DNA of 64,000 bases from Mycobacterium sherrisii. GTDB lineage: Bacteria > Actinomycetota > Actinomycetes > Mycobacteriales > Mycobacteriaceae. The stretch is taken from NCBI RefSeq assembly GCF_002102355.1, contig NZ_LQPT01000040.1, positions 1-64,000 of the forward strand, written 5' to 3'. Positions 38,240-48,245 of this stretch are shown piece by piece. The notes beneath the pieces were generated by a model. It was not told the origin of the DNA, searched no databases, and saw only the letters and a program-made list of their open reading frames with translations. Positions within the stretch are counted from its first letter, which is position 1, and each line of letters opens with the position of its first letter. The translations under genes and the position numbers were made by a program.

Positions 38240-39243
38240 TGCCTCAAGCCCTCCTGCGTTGCGAATGCCTCGGGATAAAACTGCTTGGCCCACTTGCGAA
38301 TTGCGGTGAAACCCGCATACTCATCGGTTGCCAGGGCGGGTGGATCGGAGTAGCGCTGATGCTGCCAGATTTCGATGTCCTGCTCGAACTGCCTGATCAC
38401 CTCGCGGCCGAACTCGGCCGCCTTGCGCTGGGCGCGGTCCGGGTCTTTGCCCGGCATCCGACCGATGTAGACCATGAATCGGACGTCGGAGGTGAACTCG
38501 TCGACCGGCGTGACCGCCGAAATGGTGCGGTTGTCGATCATGCCCCAGCTCTTGGTCACGGCGATGCCCAGCCCACCGTTGATCGCCTCCACGCCGCTGT
38601 TGACGTCCTCGATCTTCTGACCGTCGTCGCCCTCGAAGGTGATGGTGAAGTCGACGAAGGACACCGGCCCGCCGAAGTCGTGGCGGGTGAAGACCGGAAC
38701 GATGGGCGTGTTGTGCACGAACTTGAAGTGCGCGAAGTCGACGCCGTTCTCCAGCACGTACTGCGGGTGCAATTCCAGCCCCGCCCGGTACAACCGCTGC
38801 TGCGGGTGGTAGCCGTCTGCGCTGCTGTCGTCGCGAAAGGCGGCGAACACGTCCGGTGGATCGAAGAACGGTTCGCGCCGATCGACGTCGTGCCAAATGT
38901 AGACCGAGTCGTTGCGCTCCGCCACGGGATAGGTGCGTATTCGCCGGCCGCGGTTGGGGCGGTCCTGGTACGGGATGCAGACATTGCGGCCCTCACTGCT
39001 CCACTGCCAGCCGTGGAATGGGCACTGCAACACCTCACCGACGACCTTGCCGCCGTATCCCAGGTGCGCCCCCAGGTGCTCGCAGTAGGCGTTCATCACG
39101 GTGAGTTGGCCCGACTCCGCCCGCCACCCGACCATTTCCTGGTCGAAATACTTCATCTTGACGACGTCGCCGACGCCGATCTCGTCGGACCAGGCGACCT
39201 GGAACCATCCGGTCGGCTTCATCGACAACGGCGGCTTAACCAC
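38236..39243 (-). CDS. Rieske non-haem iron oxygenase, KshA-like
   Basis: 335 residues. Rieske ligands C54-x-H56-x17-C74-x2-H77 are complete. The mononuclear iron site reads D169-x2-H172-x4-H177 within VDFAHFKFVHN. This is the layout of oxygenase components such as KshA (3-ketosteroid 9-alpha-hydroxylase), though the protein is shorter. It needs an external reductase; a ferredoxin-type reductase is encoded at 40059-41141. It heads a two-gene unit with the amine-dehydrogenase-like gene and is divergent from a tetR gene. Confidence 0.9.
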   Translation of the reverse strand: MVKPPLSMKPTGWFQVAWSDEIGVGDVVKMKYFDQEMVGWRAESGQLTVMNAYCEHLGAHLGYGGKVVGEVLQCPFHGWQWSSEGRNVCIPYQDRPNRGRRIRTYPVAERNDSVYIWHDVDRREPFFDPPDVFAAFRDDSSADGYHPQQRLYRAGLELHPQYVLENGVDFAHFKFVHNTPIVPVFTRHDFGGPVSFVDFTITFEGDDGQKIEDVNSGVEAINGGLGIAVTKSWGMIDNRTISAVTPVDEFTSDVRFMVYIGRMPGKDPDRAQRKAAEFGREVIRQFEQDIEIWQHQRYSDPPALATDEYAGFTAIRKWAKQFYPEAFATQEGLRQ

Positions 39244-39385
39244 GGAACTCAGCCATAAAGCTCAGCCATCTAAGCCGTCCTCCTCGCGAACGAATCATAG
39301 CGACCCCGCCGAATAATAAGAGTACCTTCTATGAAAAGATAATTGGTCCCCGCGCCGCACGCAAGAAATCGACTACGATCGGCCG
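39244..39385. promoter_or_regulatory. AT-rich divergent control region between oxygenase and tetR
   Basis: The 142-bp spacer contains an AT-rich stretch at about 39311-39350 (AATAATAAGAGTACC, then ATGAAAAGATAATT), striking in a GC-rich genome. It should hold both promoters and probably the operator of the adjacent TetR. I could not define a clean palindrome. Confidence 0.4.
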
Positions 39386-40051
39386 ATGGCGCAGCGGGCT
39401 ACCCAGCACATTTCGAAGGCGGGCATCGTCGGTCGCCGTCCCAACCGGCGCGGCAGCGCGACGCGGGAGAACATGCTCGAGGCCGCGTTGCGCTCGCTGG
39501 CTTCGGGTGAACCGGGATCGGTGTCGGCCAACCGCATTGCCAAGGAGATCGGCGCGACATGGGGCGCCGTGCAGTACCAGTTCGGCGACACCGACGGTTT
39601 CTGGGCGGCGGTGCTGCATCGCACCGCCGAGCGGCGCCGGGCCACGTTCTCGGCACTGTCGACTCCGGTGTCATCGGATACGCCGCTGCGTGAGCGGGTC
39701 AGCGTGATCATCGAGACCCTCTACCGCGGCCTGGCGTCGGCGGATTCTCGCGCGATCGAGAATCTGCGTGCGGCGTTGCCGCGCAACCCCGACGAACTCG
39801 AGCGGTTGTACCCGCGGACCGCCGCCGAATTGTTCTCTTGGGGCAAAAGCTGGCTGGAAACCTGCCAGCACGCCTTCGCCGGTCTCGATGTGGACCCGGA
39901 CCGGGTGGCCGAGGTGGCGGCGCTGATCCCGGGTGCGATGCGCGGTCTGGTCTCGGAGCGCCAGCTGGGTTCTTACGTCGATCTGGACGTGGCGCGCCGC
40001 GGACTGATCAACGCCCTGGTCACCTATCTCGAACAGTCACCCCGGCCGTAG
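39386..40051 (+). CDS. TetR family transcriptional regulator
   Basis: 221 residues with an N-terminal helix-turn-helix (MLEAALRSLASGEPGSVSAN, then IAKEIGATWGAVQYQFGDTD) and a helical C-terminal domain. It lies divergent from the Rieske oxygenase gene and convergent, 7 bp apart, with the reductase gene, which makes it the obvious candidate repressor of this cluster. The ligand is unknown. A second TetR and an AraC regulator lie 3 kb away. Confidence 0.88.
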   Translation: MAQRATQHISKAGIVGRRPNRRGSATRENMLEAALRSLASGEPGSVSANRIAKEIGATWGAVQYQFGDTDGFWAAVLHRTAERRRATFSALSTPVSSDTPLRERVSVIIETLYRGLASADSRAIENLRAALPRNPDELERLYPRTAAELFSWGKSWLETCQHAFAGLDVDPDRVAEVAALIPGAMRGLVSERQLGSYVDLDVARRGLINALVTYLEQSPRP

Positions 40052-40058
40052 GCCGACC

Positions 40059-41141
40059 TCAGACGTCAATGACGAGCCGGCCGCATTCGGCGCGCGACAC
40101 GCACACCAGCATTTCGTCGCCACCGACCGCCCTCCGGCCGCGGTGATCGACCTGTCCGGCAAGCACTTTGACCGTGCACGTCCCGCAGAACCCTTGCTGG
40201 CAGGAGTACGGGGTGCTCGGATCGTGGTCGCGCATCACGTCTAATGCCGAGCGGTTGGCGGGCACCTGGAGCACGCGTTGCGACCGCGCCAGCTCGAGTT
40301 CGAACGGCGTCCCGTCGACGACGGGCGGCGGGCTGAACCGCTCGTAATGCAGCGGGGCGTCGGCGTGTTCGCTACGCGCCTTGCGTACCGCCTCGAGCAT
40401 GCCCGACGGCCCACACACGTAGACGGCCGTCGTCGGTCCGGCACCGCTCAACAGATCGTCGACCGCGGCGCACCGGCCGTGTTCGTCGTCGGCCCAGACT
40501 CGCACCCGCTCCGGGGCCACCGACACCACCTCGTCCAGCAGCGGCATGTACTCGCGGCTGCGCCCGGCATAGACGGCGCGCCAGCTGATTCCGCGCTTTT
40601 GGGCCACCCGCATCATGGGCAGGATCGGCGTCACGCCGATGCCGCCGATCACGAACATCACGTCGCGCTCGGCCGTGCCGAGATAGAACGCATTGCGCGG
40701 ACCTTCGAACGTCAGTCGATCGCCCACCCGGAATGCATCGTGCATTTCGATCGAACCGCCCCCGCCGTCGGCGATGCGGCGGATCGCGATCCGGTAGTCG
40801 GTGCGCCGCCCGGGTGGGCCGCACAACGAATACTGCCGGCGCCGCCCCGAGGGCAGCACCACGTCGATATGCCCGCCGGGCGTCCACGACGGCAACAGCC
40901 CGCCGTCCGGGTCGGCCAGCGTCAGGGCGACCACGTCGGGCGCCACGAGCTCGCGTCCGGTGACGAGGACGGACAGGGTCCGTCGCACGGCAGTGATGCG
41001 GGATGGCTCCCACCGCGACACGGAGTTGAAGCCGTCGAACACCTTCCGGATGCCCCACAGCAGCGAGCCCAGCCGGTCACGGTCTCGCCGCCCATAGAGG
41101 TCGGCGGGCCTGCTATCCCAAAGGCTTTCTCGCACAGTCAA
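40059..41141 (-). CDS. Ferredoxin reductase with C-terminal [2Fe-2S] domain
   Basis: 360-residue phthalate-dioxygenase-reductase/KshB-like protein. It has a flavin domain (RRQYSLCGPP), an NAD domain (IGGIGVTPILPMM), and a plant-type ferredoxin domain with C314-x4-C319-x2-C322 and Cys347. It passes electrons from NAD(P)H to an oxygenase, most likely the Rieske protein encoded at 38236-39243. It is last of a same-strand run after the monooxygenase, metal hydrolase and EphD genes, 10 bp behind EphD. Corresponds by order to Rv2776c. Confidence 0.9.
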   Translation of the reverse strand: MTVRESLWDSRPADLYGRRDRDRLGSLLWGIRKVFDGFNSVSRWEPSRITAVRRTLSVLVTGRELVAPDVVALTLADPDGGLLPSWTPGGHIDVVLPSGRRRQYSLCGPPGRRTDYRIAIRRIADGGGGSIEMHDAFRVGDRLTFEGPRNAFYLGTAERDVMFVIGGIGVTPILPMMRVAQKRGISWRAVYAGRSREYMPLLDEVVSVAPERVRVWADDEHGRCAAVDDLLSGAGPTTAVYVCGPSGMLEAVRKARSEHADAPLHYERFSPPPVVDGTPFELELARSQRVLQVPANRSALDVMRDHDPSTPYSCQQGFCGTCTVKVLAGQVDHRGRRAVGGDEMLVCVSRAECGRLVIDV

Positions 41142-41151
41142 TCCCCTGAAT

Positions 41152-42900
41152 CTACTTCGGGCGGATGTCCACCCGCGCGAGTAGCCGGATCAGCGACGGG
41201 CTGATCCGGCGCATCGCGTAGCCGATCCTGGCTTCGGCGGCGATCGGCGCGACGGCGGGACCGGTCTTGATGGCCTTGACGATTGCGGCGGCGGTGGCTT
41301 CGGGTGTGTAGTTTCGTCGCCGGTAGCCGGCTGCGGCCTTGGTCCGGGCGCGCTCCTGTTCATCGTCCGACGTCCCAGCGTAGATGGTGTTCTTGGCGAT
41401 ATCGGTGTTGACGAAGCCGGGGCAGACCGCGGTGACGGTGATGCCCTCGTCGGCGAAGTCGGCGCGCAACGATTCACTGAACGCGAGCACTGCCGCCTTG
41501 GTGGTGCTGTAGGCGATCATCGATTTCGACGGCAGGTACGCCGACGCGGACGACACGTTGATGATCGTCCCGCCCGCCCCGCGCTCGACCATCTGCGCAC
41601 CGAACGCCCTGCTGCCGGCGATCACCCCGCGCAGGTTGACCCCGATGATGTCTTCCCAGTTTTGCGGACTGGTCTGAAGGAACCGACCGGCCATGCCGAT
41701 CCCGGCGTTGTTCACCAGGATGTCTACCACGCCGTGATCGTTGAGTACTTGTGCGGCAAGCGTATTCATCTTCTCTTCGTCGCTGACATCGGCCTGGTAC
41801 ACCGCGGCCTCGGCGCACGCGGCGCGGACGGCGTCCGCGGTGTCATTGGCCGCGAGCACGTCTCGGTCGACGACGATCACCTTGCGCGCACCGTGGCGGG
41901 CCAGTTCCACCGCCGTTGCGCGGCCGATGCCGGCACCCGCCCCGGTGATCAGCGCGAGCTTGCCCGCTATCTCGCCGGGAGCACCGAGCCCCGTCACCAC
42001 GCCGGTGTCGCGATCGATCCATTCACTGGTCAACCGGGCGATGACGTCGGGCCGCGATGTCACCACCCAGTGCCCGCCTTCGATCGAAACGACCCGACTG
42101 TCGGGCGGGATCGCGCCGGTGAACCGTTGCAGTGCCGGGGTCACGAACAGGTCTTTGCGGGGCACCAGCACCTGGACCGGCACGTCGGTCTTCGGCAACT
42201 CGCGCCCGGGCCGCAACATCGGCGCAGGCATGTTGGCCCGATATAGGTTGAGCCCGTTGACGTAGTCGCCCATCGACCGTGGCGTCGTACGCCGTTGACT
42301 GCGGGTGCTCGATCGCCCGATACGCTCAATCGCCTCAACGACTTTCACCCCTACCCGGGAGCGAAACACCACCTCCGGCAGACCGGGGCACAAGAACAGG
42401 CCGATGTAGGTCGACCCGAGCAACTGCCCGGCGACCCGGGCCAGAGCTCGCGGAGTACGCGCCGAACGCAAAAAGGCGCCGGCGTATTGCAGATGCGGTC
42501 CCGAGATCGAGGTCAACGAGGCGACTCGGCCCATCACCGATTCGTCGGTGATGGCCGCCCAGGCCTGAAGCGAGCCCCAGTCGTGCGCCAGCAGGTGGAC
42601 GCGCTCCACGCCCAGTTGCTCGATCACCGCGCCCAGGTCCGCGATCAGCTGCGCAAACTCGTACCCGGATCGCTTTGCGGGAGTTGACGATTCGCCTGAG
42701 CCACGGACATCGTAGGCGACCACGTTGTACCGGCCGGGGTAATTGCGGGCGAATTCCTCGGCGACCGGGTCCCACACGTGGTGGTTGTCCGGCCAGCCGT
42801 GGATGGCCAGGATGGTCGGCCGGGCGGCGTCGATCTCCGTGTAACGATGGACGGCCAGCACAACGCCGTTGGACGACATGAATCCGGAATCGGTGGCCAT
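41152..42900 (-). CDS. ephD: EphD: alpha/beta-hydrolase fused to short-chain dehydrogenase
   Basis: 582 residues, two enzymes in one chain. Residues 1 to about 300 are an epoxide-hydrolase-type alpha/beta hydrolase: HGWPDNHHVW near the oxyanion hole, nucleophile Asp in LLAHDWGS, His in GGHW. Residues about 310-582 are an SDR: TGAGAGIGRA, NNAGIG and YSTTK. It resembles EphD (Rv2214c), implicated in mycolate epoxide metabolism, but sits in a different neighbourhood here, so it may be a paralogue. An epoxide would become a diol, then a ketone. Metal hydrolase gene 3 bp upstream. Confidence 0.9.
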   Translation of the reverse strand: MATDSGFMSSNGVVLAVHRYTEIDAARPTILAIHGWPDNHHVWDPVAEEFARNYPGRYNVVAYDVRGSGESSTPAKRSGYEFAQLIADLGAVIEQLGVERVHLLAHDWGSLQAWAAITDESVMGRVASLTSISGPHLQYAGAFLRSARTPRALARVAGQLLGSTYIGLFLCPGLPEVVFRSRVGVKVVEAIERIGRSSTRSQRRTTPRSMGDYVNGLNLYRANMPAPMLRPGRELPKTDVPVQVLVPRKDLFVTPALQRFTGAIPPDSRVVSIEGGHWVVTSRPDVIARLTSEWIDRDTGVVTGLGAPGEIAGKLALITGAGAGIGRATAVELARHGARKVIVVDRDVLAANDTADAVRAACAEAAVYQADVSDEEKMNTLAAQVLNDHGVVDILVNNAGIGMAGRFLQTSPQNWEDIIGVNLRGVIAGSRAFGAQMVERGAGGTIINVSSASAYLPSKSMIAYSTTKAAVLAFSESLRADFADEGITVTAVCPGFVNTDIAKNTIYAGTSDDEQERARTKAAAGYRRRNYTPEATAAAIVKAIKTGPAVAPIAAEARIGYAMRRISPSLIRLLARVDIRPK

Positions 42901-42903
42901 GGG

Positions 42904-43875
42904 TCAGCGCGACGCCCGCGCCGCCGGCGAGACGGCCAGGTAATCGACCGCCAGCCCGACCCCGCCCAGTTGGGAGGGATGGAACCCCGGCCGGTAGTAG
43001 TTCGCGATACCCCGCACGAATCGCAGCGGCCCCGGTAACAGGCCCCGGCGGGCGGCCCGGAAGTAGTCGCGCCAGCGCGGCTTGGCGCCCGGAGCCAACC
43101 GGGGGTCCACCGAATACAGATAGCGCACGCCGCGAATCCACAACAACAACATGGCCGGCGAGACGACCAGCTGCGCCCGGACCCGCCGCCAGTAGCCGGC
43201 CCGCAGGTGTTTCATGGTGTCGAAGGCAACCGCCTTGTGTTCGACTTCCTCGGCGCCGTGCCAGCGCAGCATGTCCAGCATCACCGGGTCGGTGCCGATC
43301 GCATCGTGCGCCGGGGTGTTGAGGATCCACTCGCCCAGGATGGCGGTGTAGTGCTCGATCGCCGAGATGAACGACACCTGTTCGACCAGCCAGCTGCTCT
43401 GTCGGCGCGCGCTCCACCCGGGCCGATTGCCGAGCACCTTCTCGAACATCCACCTGACCTGGTCGGTGTAGGGCGTCACGTCGATGCCCTGGGCCTCGAA
43501 GCGGTCCAGCACACCCGAATGCGCCCGCGAATGCACCGACTCCTGGCCGATGAATCCCTGCACGTCCAGACGCAACTGGTCGTCCCTGATCAACGGCAAC
43601 GCCTTCTTGAACACCTCGACGAAGAACTCTTCGCCCGCGGGCAACAGCAAATGCAGGACGTTGAGCATGTGGGTGGTGAAGGGTTCGTCGGGCACGTAGT
43701 GGACCGGGAGTCGGGCCCAGTCGAATGCGACATCGCGCGCCTCGAGCACCAGACGCTCATGCTTGGGTGGCGTCCCGGACCTGCCTGAATGCGGGCCTAC
43801 CGCCCGGTCGTCGACAGTGAACATTCGGCCCCCTACCTCAGCGTCTACGTCGACCTCAAGGTCGTCGGTGAACAT
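42904..43875 (-). CDS. Metal-dependent hydrolase family protein (PF10118 type)
   Basis: 323 residues. His/Glu-rich helices with EEFFVEVFKKA, GQESVHSRAHSG and EEVEHKAVAFD recall a ferritin-like di-metal centre, as in this family often named predicted metal-dependent hydrolases. Activity is unproven. The ATG at 43875 was chosen; the frame is open to 43977, overlapping the monooxygenase gene. It lies between the monooxygenase and ephD genes on one strand. Corresponds by order to Rv2777c. Confidence 0.78.
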   Translation of the reverse strand: MFTDDLEVDVDAEVGGRMFTVDDRAVGPHSGRSGTPPKHERLVLEARDVAFDWARLPVHYVPDEPFTTHMLNVLHLLLPAGEEFFVEVFKKALPLIRDDQLRLDVQGFIGQESVHSRAHSGVLDRFEAQGIDVTPYTDQVRWMFEKVLGNRPGWSARRQSSWLVEQVSFISAIEHYTAILGEWILNTPAHDAIGTDPVMLDMLRWHGAEEVEHKAVAFDTMKHLRAGYWRRVRAQLVVSPAMLLLWIRGVRYLYSVDPRLAPGAKPRWRDYFRAARRGLLPGPLRFVRGIANYYRPGFHPSQLGGVGLAVDYLAVSPAARASR

Positions 43876-43933
43876 CGGGCATGGCAAGTATAAGTTGGCA
43901 GGCGAATATGCGAAACCGCCGGTACCGGGTTCT

Positions 43934-45427
43934 TCAGCGAGTGGGCACCCGGCGGCGCAGGTCGTACTGGCCGGCATCGGGGCGCGACAACATGCTGCGG
44001 TGTTCGGCCGGCGTCAGCGGCCACACCTCCGGCACGCCGTCCTTGTTGAGGTACCAACTGTTGCAGCCGGTCGTCCACACCGTGTTCGGCATCGCCGCCC
44101 GCAGCTTGTCGTTGAAGCGCTCGGTCGCCGCTGCGGTGGGTTCGATCGTGTCGAATTCGCCGCGGCGCCAGCGCTGGATCCAGCCTACGATGTGGTCGGC
44201 CTGCGATTCCGCGACGGTGGTCAGGGCGAGGTTCCCCACCGGGCTGTGCGGGCCCAGCATCATGAAAAAGTTGGGAAAGCCGGTCAACGCCACGGCCTGG
44301 TAGGCGTGTGGGCCGTCGCGCCAGACGTCGTCGGCCGCGATCCCATCGCGGCCGATCAGCTGTAGCGGGCGGAAGAACGCGTGCGTGTCGAATCCCGTTG
44401 CCAGCACGATGATGTCGACCTCGTGCAGCACGCCGTCGTCGGTCACGATGCCACTTCGCTGCACATGATCGATGCCGGCGGTGACCAGCTCGACGTCGTC
44501 GCGTTGGATGGCCCGGTAGAAGCCATCCGACATCACCAGCCGCTTGCACGCCGGTGTGTAGTCGGGGGTCGGGGCCCGGCGCAGCTGGCGGTCGCGCACC
44601 TCCCAGAGGCTGGCGCGGCATAGCGCCGCCATGATCCACCGCCGCAATCCGGGTTTGGTCAGGCCCACCGCGAAGAAGTCGTAGCCCAGGCTGTACATCC
44701 GGTACGCCGCCCGATCGAGCCACGGCAGCCGTCGCCGGGTCAGCGCGGTGAATTTGCTGTAGCGGGGATTCGCCAGCCGCAACACCCATTGCGCCGTGCG
44801 CTGGAACGTCAACACCGTGCCTGCCACCCCGGCGAGACCGCACACGAGTTGGACACCGGTGGATCCGTTGCCGATCACCGCGATACGGCGGCCGCGCAAC
44901 GGCACGTCGTGATCCCAGCGCGCGGAGTGGAAAACGGGTCCGTGGAACTCATCCAGTCCCGGGATCGACGGAAGCCGCGGGTGGTGCAGCACGCCGGTCG
45001 CCGAGATGAGAAAGTCGACGCGCGATTCGGATCCGGCGTCGGTGCGCAGCAGCCATCGGCCGTCGTCGAAACGGGCATGGGTGATCGCGGTGCCGAACCG
45101 GATCCGGTCCCGCAACCCGAATTGGTCCGCCACGGCGCAAAAGTAGGCCTGGATCTCGTCTCCGGGCGAAAATAGGTGGGACCAATTCGGATTCCTGGCG
45201 AAGCTGTATTGGTAAACCCGCGACGGGATGTCGCAGACCAGACCCCGATAAGTGTTTTCCCGCCAGGTGCCGCCCACCTCGTGGGCCTTTTCGTAGATGG
45301 TGATGTCGTCAATACCGCTGCGCAGCAAGGCTATTGCGACACACAGCCCCGACATGCCGGCCCCGACGACGGCTACGGCGGGATCGCGTCTCGTCGGCGG
45401 CGGGCCCACTACGCACGGGTCGCCCAT
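43934..45427 (-). CDS. Flavin-containing monooxygenase, Baeyer-Villiger type
   Basis: 497 residues. FAD site VGAGMSGLCVAIAL is near the N-terminus; a second nucleotide site, IGNGSTGVQLV, lies near residue 188. Between them FHGPVFHSARWD matches the Baeyer-Villiger fingerprint FxGxxxHxxxW(P/D). It would insert oxygen beside a ketone or oxidise a heteroatom, using NADPH. It is the first gene of the run monooxygenase - metal hydrolase - ephD - reductase. No membrane segment is seen. Confidence 0.9.
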   Translation of the reverse strand: MGDPCVVGPPPTRRDPAVAVVGAGMSGLCVAIALLRSGIDDITIYEKAHEVGGTWRENTYRGLVCDIPSRVYQYSFARNPNWSHLFSPGDEIQAYFCAVADQFGLRDRIRFGTAITHARFDDGRWLLRTDAGSESRVDFLISATGVLHHPRLPSIPGLDEFHGPVFHSARWDHDVPLRGRRIAVIGNGSTGVQLVCGLAGVAGTVLTFQRTAQWVLRLANPRYSKFTALTRRRLPWLDRAAYRMYSLGYDFFAVGLTKPGLRRWIMAALCRASLWEVRDRQLRRAPTPDYTPACKRLVMSDGFYRAIQRDDVELVTAGIDHVQRSGIVTDDGVLHEVDIIVLATGFDTHAFFRPLQLIGRDGIAADDVWRDGPHAYQAVALTGFPNFFMMLGPHSPVGNLALTTVAESQADHIVGWIQRWRRGEFDTIEPTAAATERFNDKLRAAMPNTVWTTGCNSWYLNKDGVPEVWPLTPAEHRSMLSRPDAGQYDLRRRVPTR

Positions 45428-45457
45428 TCGTGGATCATAGCCACAGCAAATCGCCGG

Positions 45458-45973
45458 TTAAATAGGCGCGGCGCCGCGCAGATGTTCGAAGATCAGCGAG
45501 GTTTGGGTGCCGGCCACATCGGCGTCGGCGTTGAGGTTCTCGACCACGAACGACCGCAGGTCCTCGGTGTCGCGCGCCGCGACGTGGAGCAGGAAATCGT
45601 CGGCACCGGCGAGGAAATACACGTCCATCACCTGCCGCCTGGTCCGGATCTGGTGGATGAAGCCGCGGATCTTGCCGCGCGCATTGGAGTGCAGGTTGAC
45701 CGAGATCATCGCCTGCAGCGGCATGCCCACCGCGACCGGGTCGATGTCGGTGTAGAAACCGCGAATGACCCCGAGGTCCACCAAGCGGCGCACCCGGCCG
45801 TGACACGTCGACGGGGCGATCCCGACGGCCTCGGCAAGCGCGTTGTTGGCGATGCGCGCGTCGGCGTGCAACAGGCTCAGGATCTTGTGGTCGACGGCGT
45901 CGAGATCGGGGGGCCGAACATTCTTCGGCGCCCCGCCTCCGGTATCGACGATATCCGTGGACTTATCGGTCAC
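45458..45973 (-). CDS. aldR: AldR, Lrp/AsnC-type regulator of ald
   Basis: 171 residues. An N-terminal winged helix (DHKILSLLHADARIANNALA, then VGIAPSTCHGRVRRL) is followed by the RAM effector domain (MISVNLHSN, VYFLAGADDFLLHV). It corresponds to Rv2779c, AldR, which controls the divergent alanine dehydrogenase gene in response to amino acids. The GTG at 45973 was chosen; an ATG at 46003 is an alternative. The 67-bp spacer to ald contains the AT-rich CATATAGAATTAACATC, a likely operator. Confidence 0.9.
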   Translation of the reverse strand: MTDKSTDIVDTGGGAPKNVRPPDLDAVDHKILSLLHADARIANNALAEAVGIAPSTCHGRVRRLVDLGVIRGFYTDIDPVAVGMPLQAMISVNLHSNARGKIRGFIHQIRTRRQVMDVYFLAGADDFLLHVAARDTEDLRSFVVENLNADADVAGTQTSLIFEHLRGAAPI

Positions 45974-46040
45974 GCAGGAATCATATAGAATTAACATCAG
46001 CATGTTTGCCGCTTCATCGAAGTTTCTTCACACTGGTGGC

Positions 46041-47156
46041 ATGCGAGTCGGCATTCCTACCGAGACCAAGAACAACGAATTCCGGGTGGCCATCACGCCG
46101 CCGGGGGTCGCCGAACTGACCCGGCGCGGCCACGAGGTGCTGGTCCAGGCCGGCGCCGGAGACGGTTCGGCGATCGCCGACACGGAGTTCAAGGCGGCGG
46201 GCGCCCAGCTGCTCAGCTCCGCCGATCAGGTCTGGGCCGACGCCGACCTGCTGCTCAAGGTCAAGGAGCCGATGCCATCCGAATACGGCCTGCTACGGGC
46301 CGGTCAGGTGCTGTTCACCTATCTGCACCTGGCCGCCTCCCGCGCCTGCACCGACGCGCTAATCGCCTCCGGCGCAACGTCCATCGCCTATGAGACCGTC
46401 CAGACCGGCGACGGTGCGCTGCCCCTGCTGGCGCCGATGAGCGAGGTCGCCGGCCGGTTGTCCGCCCAGATCGGGGCGTACCACCTGATGCGCACCCGCG
46501 GCGGGCGCGGGGTGCTGATGGGCGGTGTGCCGGGCGTCAAACCCGCCGATGTGGTGGTCATCGGCGCCGGAACGGCCGGCTATAACGCGGCCCGGGTGGC
46601 CAGTGGCATGGGAGCCAGCGTGCGGGTGCTCGACCTCGACATCAACAAGCTGCGGCTGCTCGACGCCGAGTTCGCCGGCCGCATCCAGACCCGTCACTCA
46701 TCGGCCTATGAGCTCGAGGGCGCCGTCAAGCTGGCCGACCTGGTGATCGGCGCGGTCCTGGTGCCCGGCGCCAAAGCACCCAAGCTGGTCACGAATTCTC
46801 TTGTGGCGCAGATGAAACCCGGTGCCGTCCTGGTCGACATCTCGATCGATCAGGGTGGCTGCTTCGAAGACTCGCGACCCACCACTCACGACGACCCGAC
46901 GTTCCCGGTGCACGACACGGTGTTCTACTGCGTGGCGAACATGCCCAGCGCCGTTCCGAAGACCTCGACCTACGCGCTGACCAACGCCACCATGCCCTAC
47001 GTGCTCAAGATCGCCGAGCAGGGCTGGCAACAGGCCTGCCACTCGGATCCCGCTCTGGCGAATGGGCTTTCGACGCACCGGGGCGCGTTGTTGTCCGAAC
47101 GGGTGGCCGCCGATCTGGGTTTGCCGTTCGCCGACCCGGCGAGCTTGCTGGGCTGA
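46041..47156 (+). CDS. ald: L-alanine dehydrogenase
   Basis: 371 residues, the normal family length. [20 protein letters not shown] with the substrate-binding residues opens the protein; the NAD loop is [20 protein letters not shown] (about residues 172-191), and [10 protein letters not shown] lies near the active site. It interconverts alanine and pyruvate plus ammonia and can reduce glyoxylate. The frame is intact. The 45974-46040 spacer upstream is shared with aldR. Corresponds to Rv2780. Confidence 0.97.
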   Translation: MRVGIPTETKNNEFRVAITPPGVAELTRRGHEVLVQAGAGDGSAIADTEFKAAGAQLLSSADQVWADADLLLKVKEPMPSEYGLLRAGQVLFTYLHLAASRACTDALIASGATSIAYETVQTGDGALPLLAPMSEVAGRLSAQIGAYHLMRTRGGRGVLMGGVPGVKPADVVVIGAGTAGYNAARVASGMGASVRVLDLDINKLRLLDAEFAGRIQTRHSSAYELEGAVKLADLVIGAVLVPGAKAPKLVTNSLVAQMKPGAVLVDISIDQGGCFEDSRPTTHDDPTFPVHDTVFYCVANMPSAVPKTSTYALTNATMPYVLKIAEQGWQQACHSDPALANGLSTHRGALLSERVAADLGLPFADPASLLG

Positions 47157-47159
47157 GCC

Positions 47160-48185
47160 TCAGTCGGGCGTCAGATCCGCAACGATATCCGCGACGGGGC
47201 CGGGCTGCGCCTCGCGGAAAGACGTTCCCGCCCACAGGTTCATGCCGTTGGGATCTTCCCGCTCGGCGGCGGCCTCCCGGATCGGCAGCGTCATCTGGTT
47301 GACCTCGGGATAACCCAGCGGCGCGATGTTGTCGAAGTGGCGGATGAATTCGTTCTCCAGGCTGCGCGCATAACGGCCCGAGAAGGCGCGCGTGACGATG
47401 GTCTTGGCGAACAGCTGGTTCTTCATCGCGCCGCGATGCGCCGGGCTGGTGCCCGCCTCGTCGCTGAGCAACAGCGCGGTGCCGACTTGCGCGGCCACCG
47501 CTCCCCTGCGCAACACCCCGGCGACGTCCTCGGCGGTGCCCAGCCCGCCGGCCGCGATGATCGGAACGTCGCGATGCGCCCGATGGATGCGGTCGATCAG
47601 TTGATGCAGCGATTCGCTCCCGGGTTCCATGTCGGGTGCGAAGGTGGCACGGTTGCCGCCGGCGTCGGGGCCCTGGACCACCAGGCTGTCCGCACCCGCG
47701 GCGACCGCCACGCCCGCCTCATACAACGAGGTCACGGTGACCATCACCAGCAATCCCAGCGCGCCGAACCGGCGGATCACGTCCGGTGAGGGGACGCCGT
47801 AGGTGAAGGACACCAGTTCGGGACGCAAATCGGCGACCACCTCGAGCTTGCGTGCCCAATCGTCGTCGTGACCGTACTCGGGGCGCCCGACGTGCACCTG
47901 GTAGTGCTCGGCGACCCCTTCGAGTTCGTCGGCGTAGAAGTCCAGTGCCACCCAGTCCGCGACGCTGGGTTGCGGCACCAGCAAGTTCACCCCGAGCGGA
48001 CCGGTGGTCGCGGCACGCGCCGCGGCGACATCGGCGGCGAACTGTTCGGCGCTCAGGTAACCGGCGGGCACGAAGCCGAGGCCGCCGGCGTTGGACACCG
48101 CCGCCGCCAATGCCGGGCTGCCGGGCCCGCCCGCCATCGGTGCACCCACGATCGGGACCGGGATGTCCCAAAAACCCAGTACCAT
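47160..48185 (-). CDS. Nitronate monooxygenase family protein
   Basis: 341-residue FMN-binding TIM barrel of the nitronate monooxygenase/2-nitropropane dioxygenase family. [20 protein letters not shown] opens the barrel; [20 protein letters not shown] and [10 protein letters not shown] hold the FMN phosphate. It oxidises nitronates, which protects from alkyl nitro toxins. It is convergent with ald, separated by 3 bp. Corresponds to Rv2781c. Confidence 0.9.
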   Translation of the reverse strand: MVLGFWDIPVPIVGAPMAGGPGSPALAAAVSNAGGLGFVPAGYLSAEQFAADVAAARAATTGPLGVNLLVPQPSVADWVALDFYADELEGVAEHYQVHVGRPEYGHDDDWARKLEVVADLRPELVSFTYGVPSPDVIRRFGALGLLVMVTVTSLYEAGVAVAAGADSLVVQGPDAGGNRATFAPDMEPGSESLHQLIDRIHRAHRDVPIIAAGGLGTAEDVAGVLRRGAVAAQVGTALLLSDEAGTSPAHRGAMKNQLFAKTIVTRAFSGRYARSLENEFIRHFDNIAPLGYPEVNQMTLPIREAAAEREDPNGMNLWAGTSFREAQPGPVADIVADLTPD

Positions 48186-48245
48186 CCGGCTACTCCATTG
48201 ACGACCAGCGCCAGCAGGACGCGAGCAACGAGGCAGACATTTGAA

